From assembly GCA_019155185.1 (NCBI GenBank), contig CM032816.1:6302510-6366509 (forward strand): a DNA stretch of 64,000 nt, given 5' to 3'. The DNA is from Beaufortia kweichowensis. Its lineage: Eukaryota > Chordata > Actinopteri > Cypriniformes > Gastromyzontidae. Shown piece by piece: positions 37,362 to 49,299 of the stretch. Numbering within the stretch: the stretch's first letter is position 1; the number at the start of each line of letters is the position of its first letter. Below the pieces are notes generated by a model. It was given only the letters and a program-made list of their open reading frames with translations, did no database searches and had not been told where the DNA came from. Made by a program: the position numbers and the translations under genes.

Positions 37362-40300
37362 GAAGTCTCCCAGTTTGTCCAGTTTGTGTTTAGCTGGTGG
37401 CCAGCGAGATGACACACATATTTTATCCACAATACATTGAAAAACAATTCTGCAAACATATACTATAATTTTCATCTTCATGTAGCTTTTTTCTAGTGCT
37501 AACAATACTCGGCTAGATATATGAACTGAACAGCTCCTTAATATTTATGACACCAATCTTAATTAATCTTGTAATATGCTTTCAATTTAAACATTATTCT
37601 TTATCAAACCCAGTAATTCGCACCATAAGTTTTTATGGAGGGGGACTGTCTGTCACGCATCAAATCTTTCTTGGCAATAACAGTAAAATGCACGGCTGGG
37701 AATCCAGACTTATAAAACTGCTCCCAAGGACTAGTGTTGTTACACAAGGTGCCTGTGCCGTGGTCCTTGTGGTACAACATGACGAATTAGACGAATGATG
37801 AATGGACTGTCTCCAGGGCTGAGAGATGTCTTCAGAAGGGTTAAACGCTAACTGTTCTACCTTTTGAACACGACATGAAAGCACTTTGTCGTGGGAGCTG
37901 TGGGAATTAACGTATGTAGACGATCACAAAGCATTCTTTGCGTTGTTTTTTCGTTATTGGAGAATTCCAGACATGACCATTGTAATAGTTACTATGCAAG
38001 ACAGTGTCACCTTTGGTGTTTTCTGAAGATATCTGTCATCAGTACCAGTATTTTCAGTGCATTTGTATTTTATATTTTTGAAATGGAAAACACAGATTTA
38101 AAAGCTTTCTTGGTGTTTGAAGATTGAAAATTTGCACTGCTCCGTCTTCTCCCTGCTCTTGTCAATAAATGGAAATGTATTCGGCACTGTCCCCACATCT
38201 GAAAATCAGAAAAACATTTTGCTTACTGCTGATGGTTTACTTTACTTTTCCCCGTAGCCGAAGAGCATAACTCATTTTTAAAGACGTATGACCACGTTAT
38301 TTTTAATTTAGCCACTTAATTTTAAATGAGGCAATTAAAAGGTGTTTATAAATTATTTGCCCGGGGGTTGCTTTGCACTCTGTGTATATCACGCGGGGTT
38401 AAAGAGTCCAATAAAGTATAAATATAAACCAGTCAAGTGAAGCGCTTTTAATTAGGACACAGCTACTGCGAGGCCAAAGTCCACCACTAGTGGAAAATGA
38501 CCAGTGGTGGGTTTTGCCACTTCATCATTTATATTAATCTTGATATAATGTCGTAAAATAATGCAGATAATAGACAGCAATTATTAAGAAAGACTAATAA
38601 GATCCAGCACCCTTAAGATTTATTTAGCGTCGATTGCCTGCTTGTTGTTTTCTGACATTTTTTGGGGAGAAAAAATACAATATGGAGGAGTGGCATCATG
38701 AACTTAAGCCAATCTCGCCAGTTCATTTCACAGACAAAGTTGTTTGTTTTTGGTATGTCCCCGCGTCCCAGGACCGCAGGAGGCTTTTGTGTTGATTTCT
38801 CCTCCACAGTCAATTTCCCACAATCCCAATATGCGGTTGAGGGTTAGAGAAAGACGAGCCGTTAATTGATTGGCAGCGGTTTGCATATACAGTACCGGAA
38901 AAATGTCACGTCAAGCTGTTTGCGTGACCTAACTGGCTCTGGGTTGGAGTGACTGAAGAGGGTAATTTATCATTTGACAGTCTTTAGAACGGGCTGTCCG
39001 CGCTGTCGTGCTATTGTTAGCGTCAGCGGTCAGCTGTCACGCATGTTGGATTAGCGGCCGTAGATGAGCGACTCAGCAGGATGGACACGAGCAAGGAAAT
39101 GTCACGGGAAGACAACCGCTGCATGGCGATCAGGGCCAATGATTAATAATCTGTGTGGTGGGGATGTTTTAGAGGGCCACACAAGGCTTATTTGGATCCT
39201 GATAGTTTGGTGGAACCGGACGAAACTACAAACCGATGCAATTTAGCTGTCAGGGAAGCGGCCTAAAGGGTAACACATGCATACTGGTGTTTTTGTATGG
39301 GAGACACAATGGTCCTTGATAGATTAAAGGCTCGTAAATCTGCTTTTCTTGTCATACACATGTTTCTGTGAGAAAGGGATATACATCATATAAAGTACAT
39401 GATGTAAAATCTATGGAAGTCTCGTGACCAAACTAATATAGATATAAAAGATGCATAGATGTAAATGTAAATGCATTATATGTATTCATGTTATTGTTTT
39501 GAATTTAAAAATGTCACAAACATTCATAACGATATATAAGTGTAAACAGCATCTACCGTCCTTTACACTTGTCAGTCAGTCCGTCAAATAGCTCCAGGGT
39601 TTAAAATGAAATAAAAACAGATAAAGTTAAAACTTTTTTATGGTCCAGACTCAATTACACCTATCATAACGTTCTTTAGGCTCACTAAAATAACATAGTT
39701 TTGGCCTTAACTACTTAAGCTCAGCTGGACGGAGGTGAGAAATGAGAGTATGATAGAGCAAGAAATGATCAGGTTCTTATCAGATGTTTGCACCAGCAGA
39801 TGGAAGTTCCCCGAAAATGAAGACTTAAAGACCTCCATGACAAAACGAATGTCCCCGTATCTCTCTGTCGTCAGCTGTGCTCCCCTTCACCCACACACCT
39901 GCTCTCCTGCATTACGTTCATATCTCCCCTGCCACAAGCATCTCTCTCCCTGCAGCTCTGCTCCATCGTTCAATCACTCTGTGCTGTGAATGGCAGCGAT
40001 GTGGAAAGGTGACATTCGGCTGTCTGGTGAATGGTGGACGTGAATCAATCAGTTTTGGTAGATTCAGAATGACTCGCGGTCGGTGGAGCGCTGTCTTGCC
40101 AGCGTGCATCTCTATAATCCTATTTTGCGGCCGGCTCTCGCGGTTCGGTGTTTGGCCGATGCGTAGCTGACATTGGAAGATGCCGTCCGAGGTGGAAATG
40201 CTGCTTTTCAGCGATTTTACCTGGCATAGATATTCTCATAAAGGCTTTTGGTTTGATTCATTGATGGTGAATGTTGGTCAGCCCATCGTAAATAAACCAA

Positions 40301-40740
40301 ACTGATCCAAATTTCTTGTAGTGTTTCTGATGATAGTTTGTTAAGCCTGTTAATGGATATTATTGATACAAATGTGATATTGCCAAGGCCCCAAAACGTA
40401 CATGTTTGGTATTCTGTTGTGTTGGTATTTAAGAGTATTTAGGTATTTAAGAACTGATTTGTTGACATCATTACATTTGAAATATGAATGCCATGATCAG
40501 CTGTTGTTTTTATCAAGCGTTGTGTAAATGAGATAAATTGTGATTACCGTAGCTTGTTAGTATGTGCTGCTGTTTAATAGTATTTAATCATAAATGATTG
40601 AATCGTGTTCATTTAACATGTATACTGTAATTCTTGTTGGGTTTACAAAATTTAGTTAGTTTCTATAACTATAGTTTATAGTTTTGACAACATAATCACA
40701 ATGTCTGATGTTTTTTTCTTTACATTTTATAATACTATAT
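37362..40740. other. Gene-free stretch with GC/CpG-enriched subregions
   Basis: No exon was recognised. Subregions at about 38860-39250 and 39990-40190 have more CpG than the desert average (gtccgcgctgtcgtgctatt; ctcgcggtcggtggagcgct) and are not obviously repetitive, so they are candidate regulatory blocks. A small imperfect palindrome (ccaccact...agtggtgg) sits at 38480-38510. Confidence 0.35.
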
Positions 40741-41240
40741 GGGCAATTTCATGCCAATCTCAACCTTACCATAAAAAAGTCTTACCATACTGATAGTTTA
40801 GATGTCAATATTTTGTGGTTTAAAAGCTTATGTTAGGTTTTCTTATGTTTTAAGCATGATTTTACATAGTCAGGTAAAGTGCTGTTTTCAGAATTGTCAC
40901 ATCCATAACAGTTCATATTCCTTATAAATGGGCAGATAAAAGTTCTTGTTCTTTTATGTACTTTGAAGAGTCGTCCCTTCTCCATTTGTTGAATATTATT
41001 GCTTTCTATTATTGCTTCTATTATTTTATTTCACAAAAATCCACAAAAGTGTATAAATTCACAAAAGTGTTGCCTCTTTTTTGTCAATCCATAACGCATG
41101 TATATTTTCTATTTTTTTAAATAGATAACTTATCCACAGACAGATTTTTTTATGTCTGGACTCTCAACAGGGCTTTAGTAAAATATAAACAGATGGTTAA
41201 TTATATTAAGAATTTATATAAGTTTTGATTGCAAATGTTT
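40741..41240 (+). repeat. ~460 bp interspersed repeat (family D), copy 2
   Basis: Begins gggcaatttcatgccaatct and shares, in order with the 9139 copy, caaccttaccata, ttaccatactgatag, taaagtgctgttttcagaat, attgctt and aaatataaacagatggtt. It is interrupted by small indels. Confidence 0.6.
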
Positions 41241-41779
41241 TGCGTGGCCTAAAAACATGATACATTCAAAACTGTAAAAATTGTTTTGGTATACTTGTGA
41301 CCTCTAAATCAGTATCAGTGGCTAATACATCACGCTTACATGAGGGAAGGAGAATTCTTCAGATGTAATTTGTTATTGGCTGGGTTCTATATCAGAGACT
41401 GTCCCCTTAAGAGGTCACACTGTTTTTTGCTACATCCTCCTGGCCATGCTTCATCAGTCCTGCTTATGCTGACTATATATATATATACAATGAACAATTC
41501 TTGCAAAACATTATTTTATCATGCATGACCCTCAAAGTATTCCGAAAATGGAGAACAACGTCTCTCAGTAGGGAGTGTTTGACCTGAGTAGGCTGGTCCC
41601 GTTGGTAGTCATCTCCCTCAACTCAAAGTCACCGCCCCTGCTTTATCTTTGGTCCCGTGTGATGGGCCCCGAGGGGACAGAGGGTGGACAGGTAGGGTGA
41701 CAACCAGGTCTCACTTAAGTTTGGGAACACATTCCAGCCCTCTTTTGAGAACGGGGACACTGTCCATAGATGATTAATG

Positions 41780-42120
41780 GCAGGCGTCTATGACTGCTTG
41801 AAGGGCAGACCATAATTCACCGCTCGCGCCTGGAGGAACTCTGTTGAGCCGAAGCGCACGCAGAGGCTCGTTCAGCCTGCGGGCAAACCTCGTCGCTCCA
41901 CTTGCGTTCATCTCAGGTGCAAACTTGCGCCTCTTTATACGTGCAGCGGTTTTTATCATGCTAATACATAATTGCCCACTCGCAATTATCGATAATTGCG
42001 GTAGTTCTTCTTCGGTTTTCCCTTTATCAAAAATTTGCACTATAAAAAGGGTCCCGGGTTTGGATTTCACACAATTACACATTCGCTGCTTTTCATCTCT
42101 TTTTAATCTCAGCCAAATCT
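41780..42120. promoter_or_regulatory. Candidate conserved block with homeobox-type sites and a TATA-like motif
   Basis: This is non-repetitive sequence with gcgttcatctcaggtgcaa, tttatcatgctaatacataa, a palindromic caattatcgataattg, and ctataaaaagggtcccgg (TATA-like, plus orientation) at about 42037. No transcript or coding frame was identified downstream. The mix of E-box (caggtg) and homeodomain sites suggests an enhancer or promoter. This is inference only. Confidence 0.3.
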
Positions 42121-45100
42121 GAAACGTGGAGTTTGTTCATAAACACAGCTGAGACCCAACGATTTGCTTTGACATTTTGCTAAACGGATAAAGCAATCCT
42201 ATCAATGTTGTCCCTCTATCTGTATACTGATTAAAATCATTTGAATTGCAGATGACTTATCATTGTCTAAAGAGTTCAGTAAACAGAGGCATCATGTTGA
42301 TAGTCATGCCAGTTTTTAATTGAAATAAGATCGCCACCCGCTTTGAGTTACAACGCATGTAATGATGGGAGAAAGTTGATTTTCTTTTTGTCTTTTTTTG
42401 TTTATCAAACGTTGCAGTAATGACTGCGATAATCCGGATTATTTCATAAATCGATTATAATTGACGTCACTCAAAAACTGAGAACGGCAGGCCCCGTTTT
42501 TCATTCTTTCTTGAAGTCTTTCTGCCTCTGCAGAAACTGTAGATAATTTATTCATAGCTCAGCATTTAGTAGCTCTAATCTACGTCTGATACTGTTACTG
42601 CGGCTTGTAATTGTATGATATTGTTAAAGCTGGTTTTCAGGCAGGCTGCTTATCGGGACCAGTTTAGTGTGCAGCTTGTGGGGAGGGAAACCCAAATTGA
42701 AGAGAAATCAAATGCCGCCTTAGTAAGCAGGGTCGGAATTACCGTGATGGACCGGGGCTGGATTTCTCTCTCATGCATATTTTTGCCCATTGTCACGATC
42801 TTCGTCCTTAATAGAAGCTGACAGAATGTAAATGGGATTTTAAGGGAACTGGCAAAGTCCGTAATTTTTCTCATTTAGTCCACGGATGAGTGAGCCAAGC
42901 CGGTAAGATTTGTATGGGAATTTGAGATGGTTCAGTGCAACATGTCAAACCCTGATTATGAACTCAAGAGAGCCTTTTTACCTCAGCCAATCACGTGCGT
43001 CACCGCTGCCTTTCTTACGGGTCCTTTACTGAGGGCTAATAGTTTGCCATGACATTTCAATAGATAAAACAGATATCAGAGAAATGACAAAGAAGATAAC
43101 TAGACAACAGAATTATTGCTGCATAATAAAATATCTCATTTAAAAAACAAATCAGATTATGCCAAAGATAATTTAGAGGTTTTAACATTGTCATATATAG
43201 TAAATAGTCCCGCCCCAAACTCGCTACAGGCCGTATCGCAAGATATAAAAAGCACTTCCTGTTTCAGTTTTTTAACCTAAAGATTCCATTGTATATGTCC
43301 TGTTGGTTGTATTTTGTTTTTCCATTTGTATTAAAAAACTAAGACATGAAGTGCTTCTGGACCAATGCCAGTTTAAGTCTTTTCAAATTGCTCTATTGGA
43401 TAAGCTGAACAATGTGAAATGTTGAATGTCGATCAAAAAGCATATTAAGACAAAAAACCATTTTAACCTCGACAAAAATTACACACTTTAAGTCTGAAGG
43501 GCGTGTGACATAACTTTTCATAAATATTTAAAATATGCTGTCAAGATCGTATTAAATGTGTCGATAAAACCAACAAAGCAAGCCAACAGCATTCTCCTTC
43601 AAATCCTCGTAAACACTTTAAGTACTTTTAGGCTTGTGTTATTGGGGGAGCACTGCGGCTGTAGCCGAGAGACGCCGTGTGTAATGCAGCCTGTTAGTGA
43701 TGTTAAATGAAGCTTGAAGCCTGGCTGACAGCAGCATTCCTCCACAGGCTCGGCGCTGAGAGAACAGGAGGAGATAGGCCAACCGGGCCAGAATAATGGC
43801 CTAAGAGAAGCCACCCAGGACACGGACGCTCCATTATCTCATAAAGGCCATTATCTTAATGGGGTGACCGTCTCCATATGACAGATATGACAGAAGGACT
43901 GACATATAAACAGTTTTTATAAGATGAATTTGCCAGTGTACAATCGCTGCGGTAAAACATTGACCCAAAGCCGTTTACTGATGTATATAACCTTGTCAAG
44001 GTGGGTTACATTTGATTTTCTGCGTGTATATTGCAACTAAATAGTGTTACAAACAAAGGTTTACTCACAATACACTAATACAATTTAATGTATACGTTCA
44101 TATTTCTTTACCTGTTATTATCTATAATCTCTTGCAAAATGTGTAAATAACGTCCCAGGACATTATAATTTTTCATGAATCCACCCTTTATGGATCACAT
44201 TGTCAATGTTAAATAAGGTTTGCTACAAAGATACATCATATAAAACTGTTAAATATATATAACTTTATGATTCTGAAAATACATGATGGTTTCTCCCGAA
44301 GCAGAAATCTCTGCTAGTCTCTTCAGAGCAGGTAGATAATGTTTCCTTTGATAAATCACCCGCCATTCTCGCTGCGTTTCCATATTCTGAGTTCAGTTCA
44401 TTACACAACAGTTGCAGATTTACAACAGATGAAAAGTCAACAGAGAACTCAGTGTTTTTGTTGTCCATTTGTGTGCGCTCGGTTGGAAAAGTCCTCACGA
44501 AGCTTAGCAATGCGTGTGCATCTGTTTTTGCTCGCGATCATCAAAGCAGAAGTAGCCCGTGTATTTGCGTTCATATTGGAAATCCTTCCCGGCAGAAAAT
44601 TGTATGTTTCTTTGGTCTGTAAAATTTCACCAAATCCAAATTGTTTTTCGTCCGGTCACGTCAGTCACAGTACCGATCGCTCGCCAGTTTCAGCATCTGC
44701 GTTGGCGAGTTCCTACGGAGCGAAGGCTCCGGCTTGATTGACAGCACAGGGGAGATCCGTTCCTCATGGTCCATGTAAACTCCATAACGCGAGGTCCTCA
44801 CCCTTTATCTTATGATACTGCAGGACTAATGGAGATACTGACAGACAGAGCTAACTGGACTATGATGAATGCTCCCCTCCCCCGCCCAGCTGTAGCTTTG
44901 GAGTATGAAGAGTGGCTTCCGTATGTGCTGCCTCTCTCGGGAAAACCGCTCCCCACTGGCGTCAGGATACCTGGGATATAACAAGCCAACGGTTAGTGGG
45001 TGCGACATGATGGATTATGATTTCTGTGAGCTTGTGCCAAATCTTCTCCCACCTGGACCCTAATGGTTTCATTGACTCTATTTGTATTCTGTTTGGTGTC

Positions 45101-45175
45101 TAGAAATTGATTCTGTATGGATTCATGCATACAAATACACACTATTAAAAGCTATCTTTTTAATATATAATTTAT
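42121..45175. other. Gene-free stretch with one enhancer-like block
   Basis: No exon was recognised, including the expected tiny last tafa5 coding exon. The subregion at 44640-44990 is CpG-bearing and non-repetitive (cgatcgctcgccagtttcag, gcgttggcgagttcc) and may be regulatory. The open frame at 44339-44737 (132 codons, plus) has no recognisable features. Confidence 0.35.
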
Positions 45176-45484
45176 TTAACCTGATAACTCTCACAGCAGA
45201 AATTGAGTATACACATGAAAATGCATTATGTGAACTATGACTTTTTTAGATATTAGATATAACAATTATAAGGTTTTTTTTAGTTTAGGTATTTTTATAA
45301 ATTACAGTAATGTTAATTTTGTTTTTGTTATAAAATTCGTCAAATATTTCATCTCGAGTCTTATACCTGTCCATTAATTTTCAGTTTGTCATGATTAGAT
45401 TAAAATTCAACTATAAAATATTAAAGTGAATAGGGAAATAACATAAGTGTTCCTTCTGAATAACGGTGACAGTTAACAGGTTAA
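45176..45484 (+). mobile_element. piggyBac-like MITE (family A), copy 5, most complete
   Basis: TTAA|CCTGATAACTCTCAC begins the element and GTGACAGTTAACAGG|TTAA closes it. TTAA sits at both ends and the terminal inverted repeats are about 15 bp. The total is 309 bp including both TTAA sites. Interior landmarks are ttcgtcaaatatttcatctc, tcatgattagattaaaattc and ctataaaatattaaagtgaa. It has no transposase. Confidence 0.85.
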
Positions 45485-46188
45485 ATTATGTATATTTCTT
45501 GTATTACAGGTATTTCTTATATATTTTATCTTATATTCGGGGTGTAATTATAAACCTATAGCTTGATACAACACATGATTCTGGGTTCATGATACAGTAT
45601 TATCAGAATATTTTAAACAAAATCATAAATGAAATTAAAATAACAAGCTTATTTCCAAAACACTAAGATTTTCAATCACATTTTTACAGGGTTTTTGTAA
45701 GTTTTTTTTGTACCTTGTTATACAGTTGACAACATTCAAGGTTTATTTGAATTTTCTGTGTACGTTTATCACTGAAAAAAAAACTAAATAAAAGAAATTA
45801 CATTATAAAAGAAATTAAAAAACAAGATAATTTGTACTACTGATTATCTTATAGAACGTATAGGATAGATTTTCAAAGCAGTAAAAGTGCATATTTACAT
45901 TTTTTGGCAGAAACTGCGATCTTTTGGCAATTCAACCAACAAGATAAAACAAAATTTTATATCGTAAAAAAACAACTGTAGCTCTATAATACATATTATA
46001 TTGTAATTTTTTGTATCATGATGTTTTGTATCACAATATTGTTACATCCTCATATAGGAATTATATATAGCTATATAGGGTTCAGTACAGCTGGATTTGG
46101 CACAATATTTCCCATTTTGACAAGCAACTGAACATTGAGTCATATATTTGTTATTTTTTTTGTTCACTGAAAGATTTACAGCACTTAC

Positions 46189-46316
46189 TGTGGTGGTTTT
46201 CACTCGGCCGCCCGGCTGCGCACACGTCCAGCCTGATCTGTTTACTAAGAGGTCACAGCCTTCATCATCCAAGCATGGCATCATCTCACACCACTGTCTG
46301 CTCCTCACAATATGTG
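46189..46316 (-). CDS. tafa5: TAFA5 (FAM19A5) penultimate coding exon
   Basis: The acceptor gtcttttccatttacag precedes a 128 bp exon that starts in phase 1. It reads (A)HIVRSRQWCEMMPCLD, DEGCDLLVNRSGWTC and AQPGGRVKTTT, then meets the consensus donor ACA|GTAAGT. From memory, human TAFA5 has KTKQWCDMLPCLEGEGCDLL and NRSGWTC here, so identity is high. Four of the conserved cysteines are in this exon, and NRS is a possible N-glycosylation site. TAFA proteins are small secreted cysteine-rich ligands expressed mainly in the nervous system. By homology the final exon should add only Val-Ser and a stop; I could not find it below 46189. Reading past the donor stays open for 48 codons and begins Val-Ser by coincidence. 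Confidence 0.93.
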
Positions 46317-46437
46317 CTGTAAATGGAAAAGACAACCAAGAATCAAGAAACGAATGAGAAGAATAAAAAGTAAGCCAATATATTAATGTCAAAATCCATT
46401 TTACTTTCGTAATGTGATGTATTTCTGATTGACATTT

Positions 46438-46570
46438 ATTACATTTATGCATTTGGCAGATGCTTTTATCCAAAGTGATTTACAGTGCATTTAATTATCA
46501 GTATGGGTGTTTCCTGGGGATCAAACTTATGACTTTTGCATTGCGAACCCAATGTTCTTACTATTTTGAA
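46438..46570 (-). repeat. tRNA-derived SINE, reverse orientation, inside tafa5 intron
   Basis: It contains the inverse tail acatttatgcatttggcaga, tgcttttatccaaagtgatt and tacagtgcat. The box B inverse (ggggatcaaact) and further degraded head sequence follow. It lies about 120 bp upstream (gene sense) of the tafa5 exon at 46189-46316. Confidence 0.75.
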
Positions 46571-47122
46571 ACTTGATTTTATCCTTCACGATTTTTTAGA
46601 TTGGGGCTTCGTCTTTACGTGACAGGTTTAAAGGTTTAAAAATAAAACTGGAAGAAGTAAAAAAAGTTGTTTCAGAAAGAAAGCAATGCAAGTTCTAGCA
46701 TTTTATTGTAAGATTATGAAATAAATTCGCTTTGGGATAGTGTGCACCAGTGTATTATGAAAGTAAATTGGACCAATTTTCATTTTAAGTTGACCAAAGC
46801 CCTTTGGTGCACCTTGAGTAGAAATAAATTGTAATACACAAATTTACATCTAAATAAACCAATTTTAGTTTCTGATTATTTGCATGCCTTGAAGATCAAG
46901 TCTAGTTTACTTTTAAAGCAGACATAAAATGATGGTAGATAGAAATTCACATTACTGCATTAAACTCAAAGGTCAAGATTCACTAATGTAAAAACATTTC
47001 ATACAACCAAAGAGAATAACAATGAAAGAAAAGAAATCCAGCACTTGGCCCTAATATCCCAAACCTTTCTCTTTGAAACAGATCGCGTGGTCCAACACTG
47101 AGATTTTTTTCCTGAGGTAAGA

Positions 47123-47497
47123 TTGTTTTTGTACTTAATCAAACATAAATGTCTATTTATAATAACTAGGGCACCCTTACATGTTCATTTGCATACCATG
47201 ACACCCCAATTGGCCCTTAGAGAGAGAAAAAAGGGCGGGTGGAAGGAAAACAGAGAGAAAATGAAAGCGAGAGTGTGCGGTTGTGAGGTAGAGGAAATGA
47301 TAATCAGAGTGAAATATAACCCAGGGAAGCAAAAGTACATAAATATCAGGGTGGCGGCGTTGTACGTTCTCAGGGAGGCTAACAAAGTGTGCGAGAACAA
47401 GAAGATACAAATGGTGAAACAAAAGAGGCGAAATGTCATTCTCGCCGACGAGACAGGCACGTCCTTAAAGGTAAAAAATAGTTTTGGAGATGGCTGA
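47123..47497 (+). pseudogene. 124-codon open frame with an OB-fold-like segment
   Basis: The frame encodes a basic protein whose C-terminal half reads INIRVAALYVLREANKVC, then KKIQMVKQKRRNVILADETG and TSLKVKN. The pattern 'I.VkA.vl.v.e.....k....q...v.LADETGt..l' recalls OB-fold nucleic-acid-binding domains of the replication protein A type, but the usual ending (LW) is absent. The reading stays open into a donor-like AAAG|GTAAAA at about 47470, and a weak acceptor (ccaattggcccttag) lies at 47219. It is antisense within the tafa5 intron. It could be a remnant of a transposon-associated gene or chance. Confidence 0.22.
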
Positions 47498-48054
47498 AAA
47501 ACTCAAAGTAGTTTGTTATGTAGTGAATATTTCCCTCACAGCGTCTACTCTGGGGACTAGCTTCTTCTACTAATCTCCGACATTAGTATTCACAGTTATG
47601 CCCCGGGCCATAACGACAAATAAAAGAGCCTTTCATGCAAATTTGGTACGTCTTCATTCCGTAGCCATGATTCACAAAATCGTAGGTTGCAGCCGGTGGT
47701 GTTGTGATCTATGCTTTGAGATTAGTATGCGACACAGCGACAGTCTGGTGCTTTTTTTATTTATTTTTCAGATTTCTTCCAATTTTAAATGTATTGATCA
47801 GTCCTGGGAATAATTGGAGAAAATCACCCCTTAAAGAAATAAATGTACAAAAAGTTCAACAGTGTTTGGATAAAAGATACTTGGTTATGAAAATATAAAA
47901 GTATCTTGTAAAGCTTGTACAACTTTAAACTTTCAGGTTTTAAAGCCAACATCACAATTCTGAGTCAGTTGTAGATTGAACAGGCCTTATGAAGTATATT
48001 ATGAATATTTAAAGATCTATACAACGTAATAGGTTGAGATGGATAAGTGATTCT

Positions 48055-48175
48055 AAGAGATAGTAAGTGGTTGCTAAGGTGTTCAGGTGCTAGGTTGCTA
48101 GGCAACCACTTATAACCCTTTAGATCTGTGTTTTTTATGCGGTGTGGTAGCTTGAGAGGGTTTTAAGGTGGTTGA
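48055..48175. repeat. Repeat with 'gttgctaaggtgttc' units
   Basis: It contains agtggttgctaaggtgttca, ggtgctaggttgctaggcaa and ccacttataaccc, the same unit type as 6595-6725 and 56340-56450. It is a fish interspersed repeat and its boundaries are approximate. Confidence 0.5.
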
Positions 48176-49096
48176 TCATTCCGTCCCTCTCTCTTGTGCG
48201 ATGTCAAATCGCTCCAGACTTTAATGATGCATGACAGAACGTCAACATTTTAACTCTTTCGAGACGTCAACAGGCAACAGCTAAATAGTGTCCTGTCAAC
48301 ACACAACACAGTAAGCTCTCAGGCTTTCTTTCTAATGAGCTGTCCTCTATCTCCTGGTACAGCTTGGAGATTGTCACTTCACTGATGGCAAACAGACTCT
48401 GACAGAGTGCACAAAGTGCTTCTGAATCGATACATCAAAGATTTAGTTTTTCAACTTCTCGAGATTTCTCGGGTAAAAAAGGCCTGAAGTAATAAGGAAG
48501 CCGTTTACTGAGAATCAAAATGTGACATTGTCCGCACTACACGAACTGTGTAAGACTGATTATATTTGTGTATCTGTTATCTTCTAAATGAAAACATCTT
48601 GTTCTTATTTACACTTTAAATAATTCATAATAGCAGATAAGCATTACAGATTCAAAGCACAAACTGGTTTTTGTTAGACATGCAGGGTGTCTTGAATTAT
48701 AATCTGAATATTTTGAGTATCCACACGCAGAGACCGACATTAGAAAAGGCAATAATGTAACAAATAGGAAAGTAATCCCTGCAATCAATTCTTGTGAGAA
48801 GATTGTCTTGCTAACTATTCATGCATGTTTCTCATCTATACAGATGGCATAACTCTACTGTCTCACCAAAAATTGTTCTCTTAATTCTTAGTGCACATAA
48901 AAAAAAAATTGTCAGTGCCTCTGCAGTTTACATAAACAACAGAAAATTCTAGAGCTTAACAAGTGTAAAGGTAAATGGTAGTGTAATGTTTGGTTAAATA
49001 ATACAAGATGGAAATCAGTATTTAAACAACAATATAATACAGCAATGCAATTTTGATGATGAACAAGTCAATAGGAGGAATAAATGGTGACAATAT

Positions 49097-49299
49097 GTGA
49101 CGCTGTCTGTGAGAACCAGGCTAAAGTTTGATTTCACCTATAAATATCACTGTGATTTCAATCTCTGACATGTCATTACTCAGCCAGTATTGGAGACATC
49201 AAGGTTATTTTTCACAGAATGTTCTTTACATTATGTAGGATGATCACAAAAATAAATCACAAAAAATGACTTTAGCTGGGTTTTCACAGGCAGCGTCAC
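49097..49299. mobile_element. Inverted-repeat MITE (family B), copy 3
   Basis: The left end is gtgacgctgtctgtgagaac followed by caggctaaag. The right end is gactttagctgggttttcac followed by aggcagcgtcac. These are inverse with few mismatches over about 30 bp. The interior is colinear with copy 2. It is 203 bp long and sits within a tafa5 intron. Confidence 0.78.
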
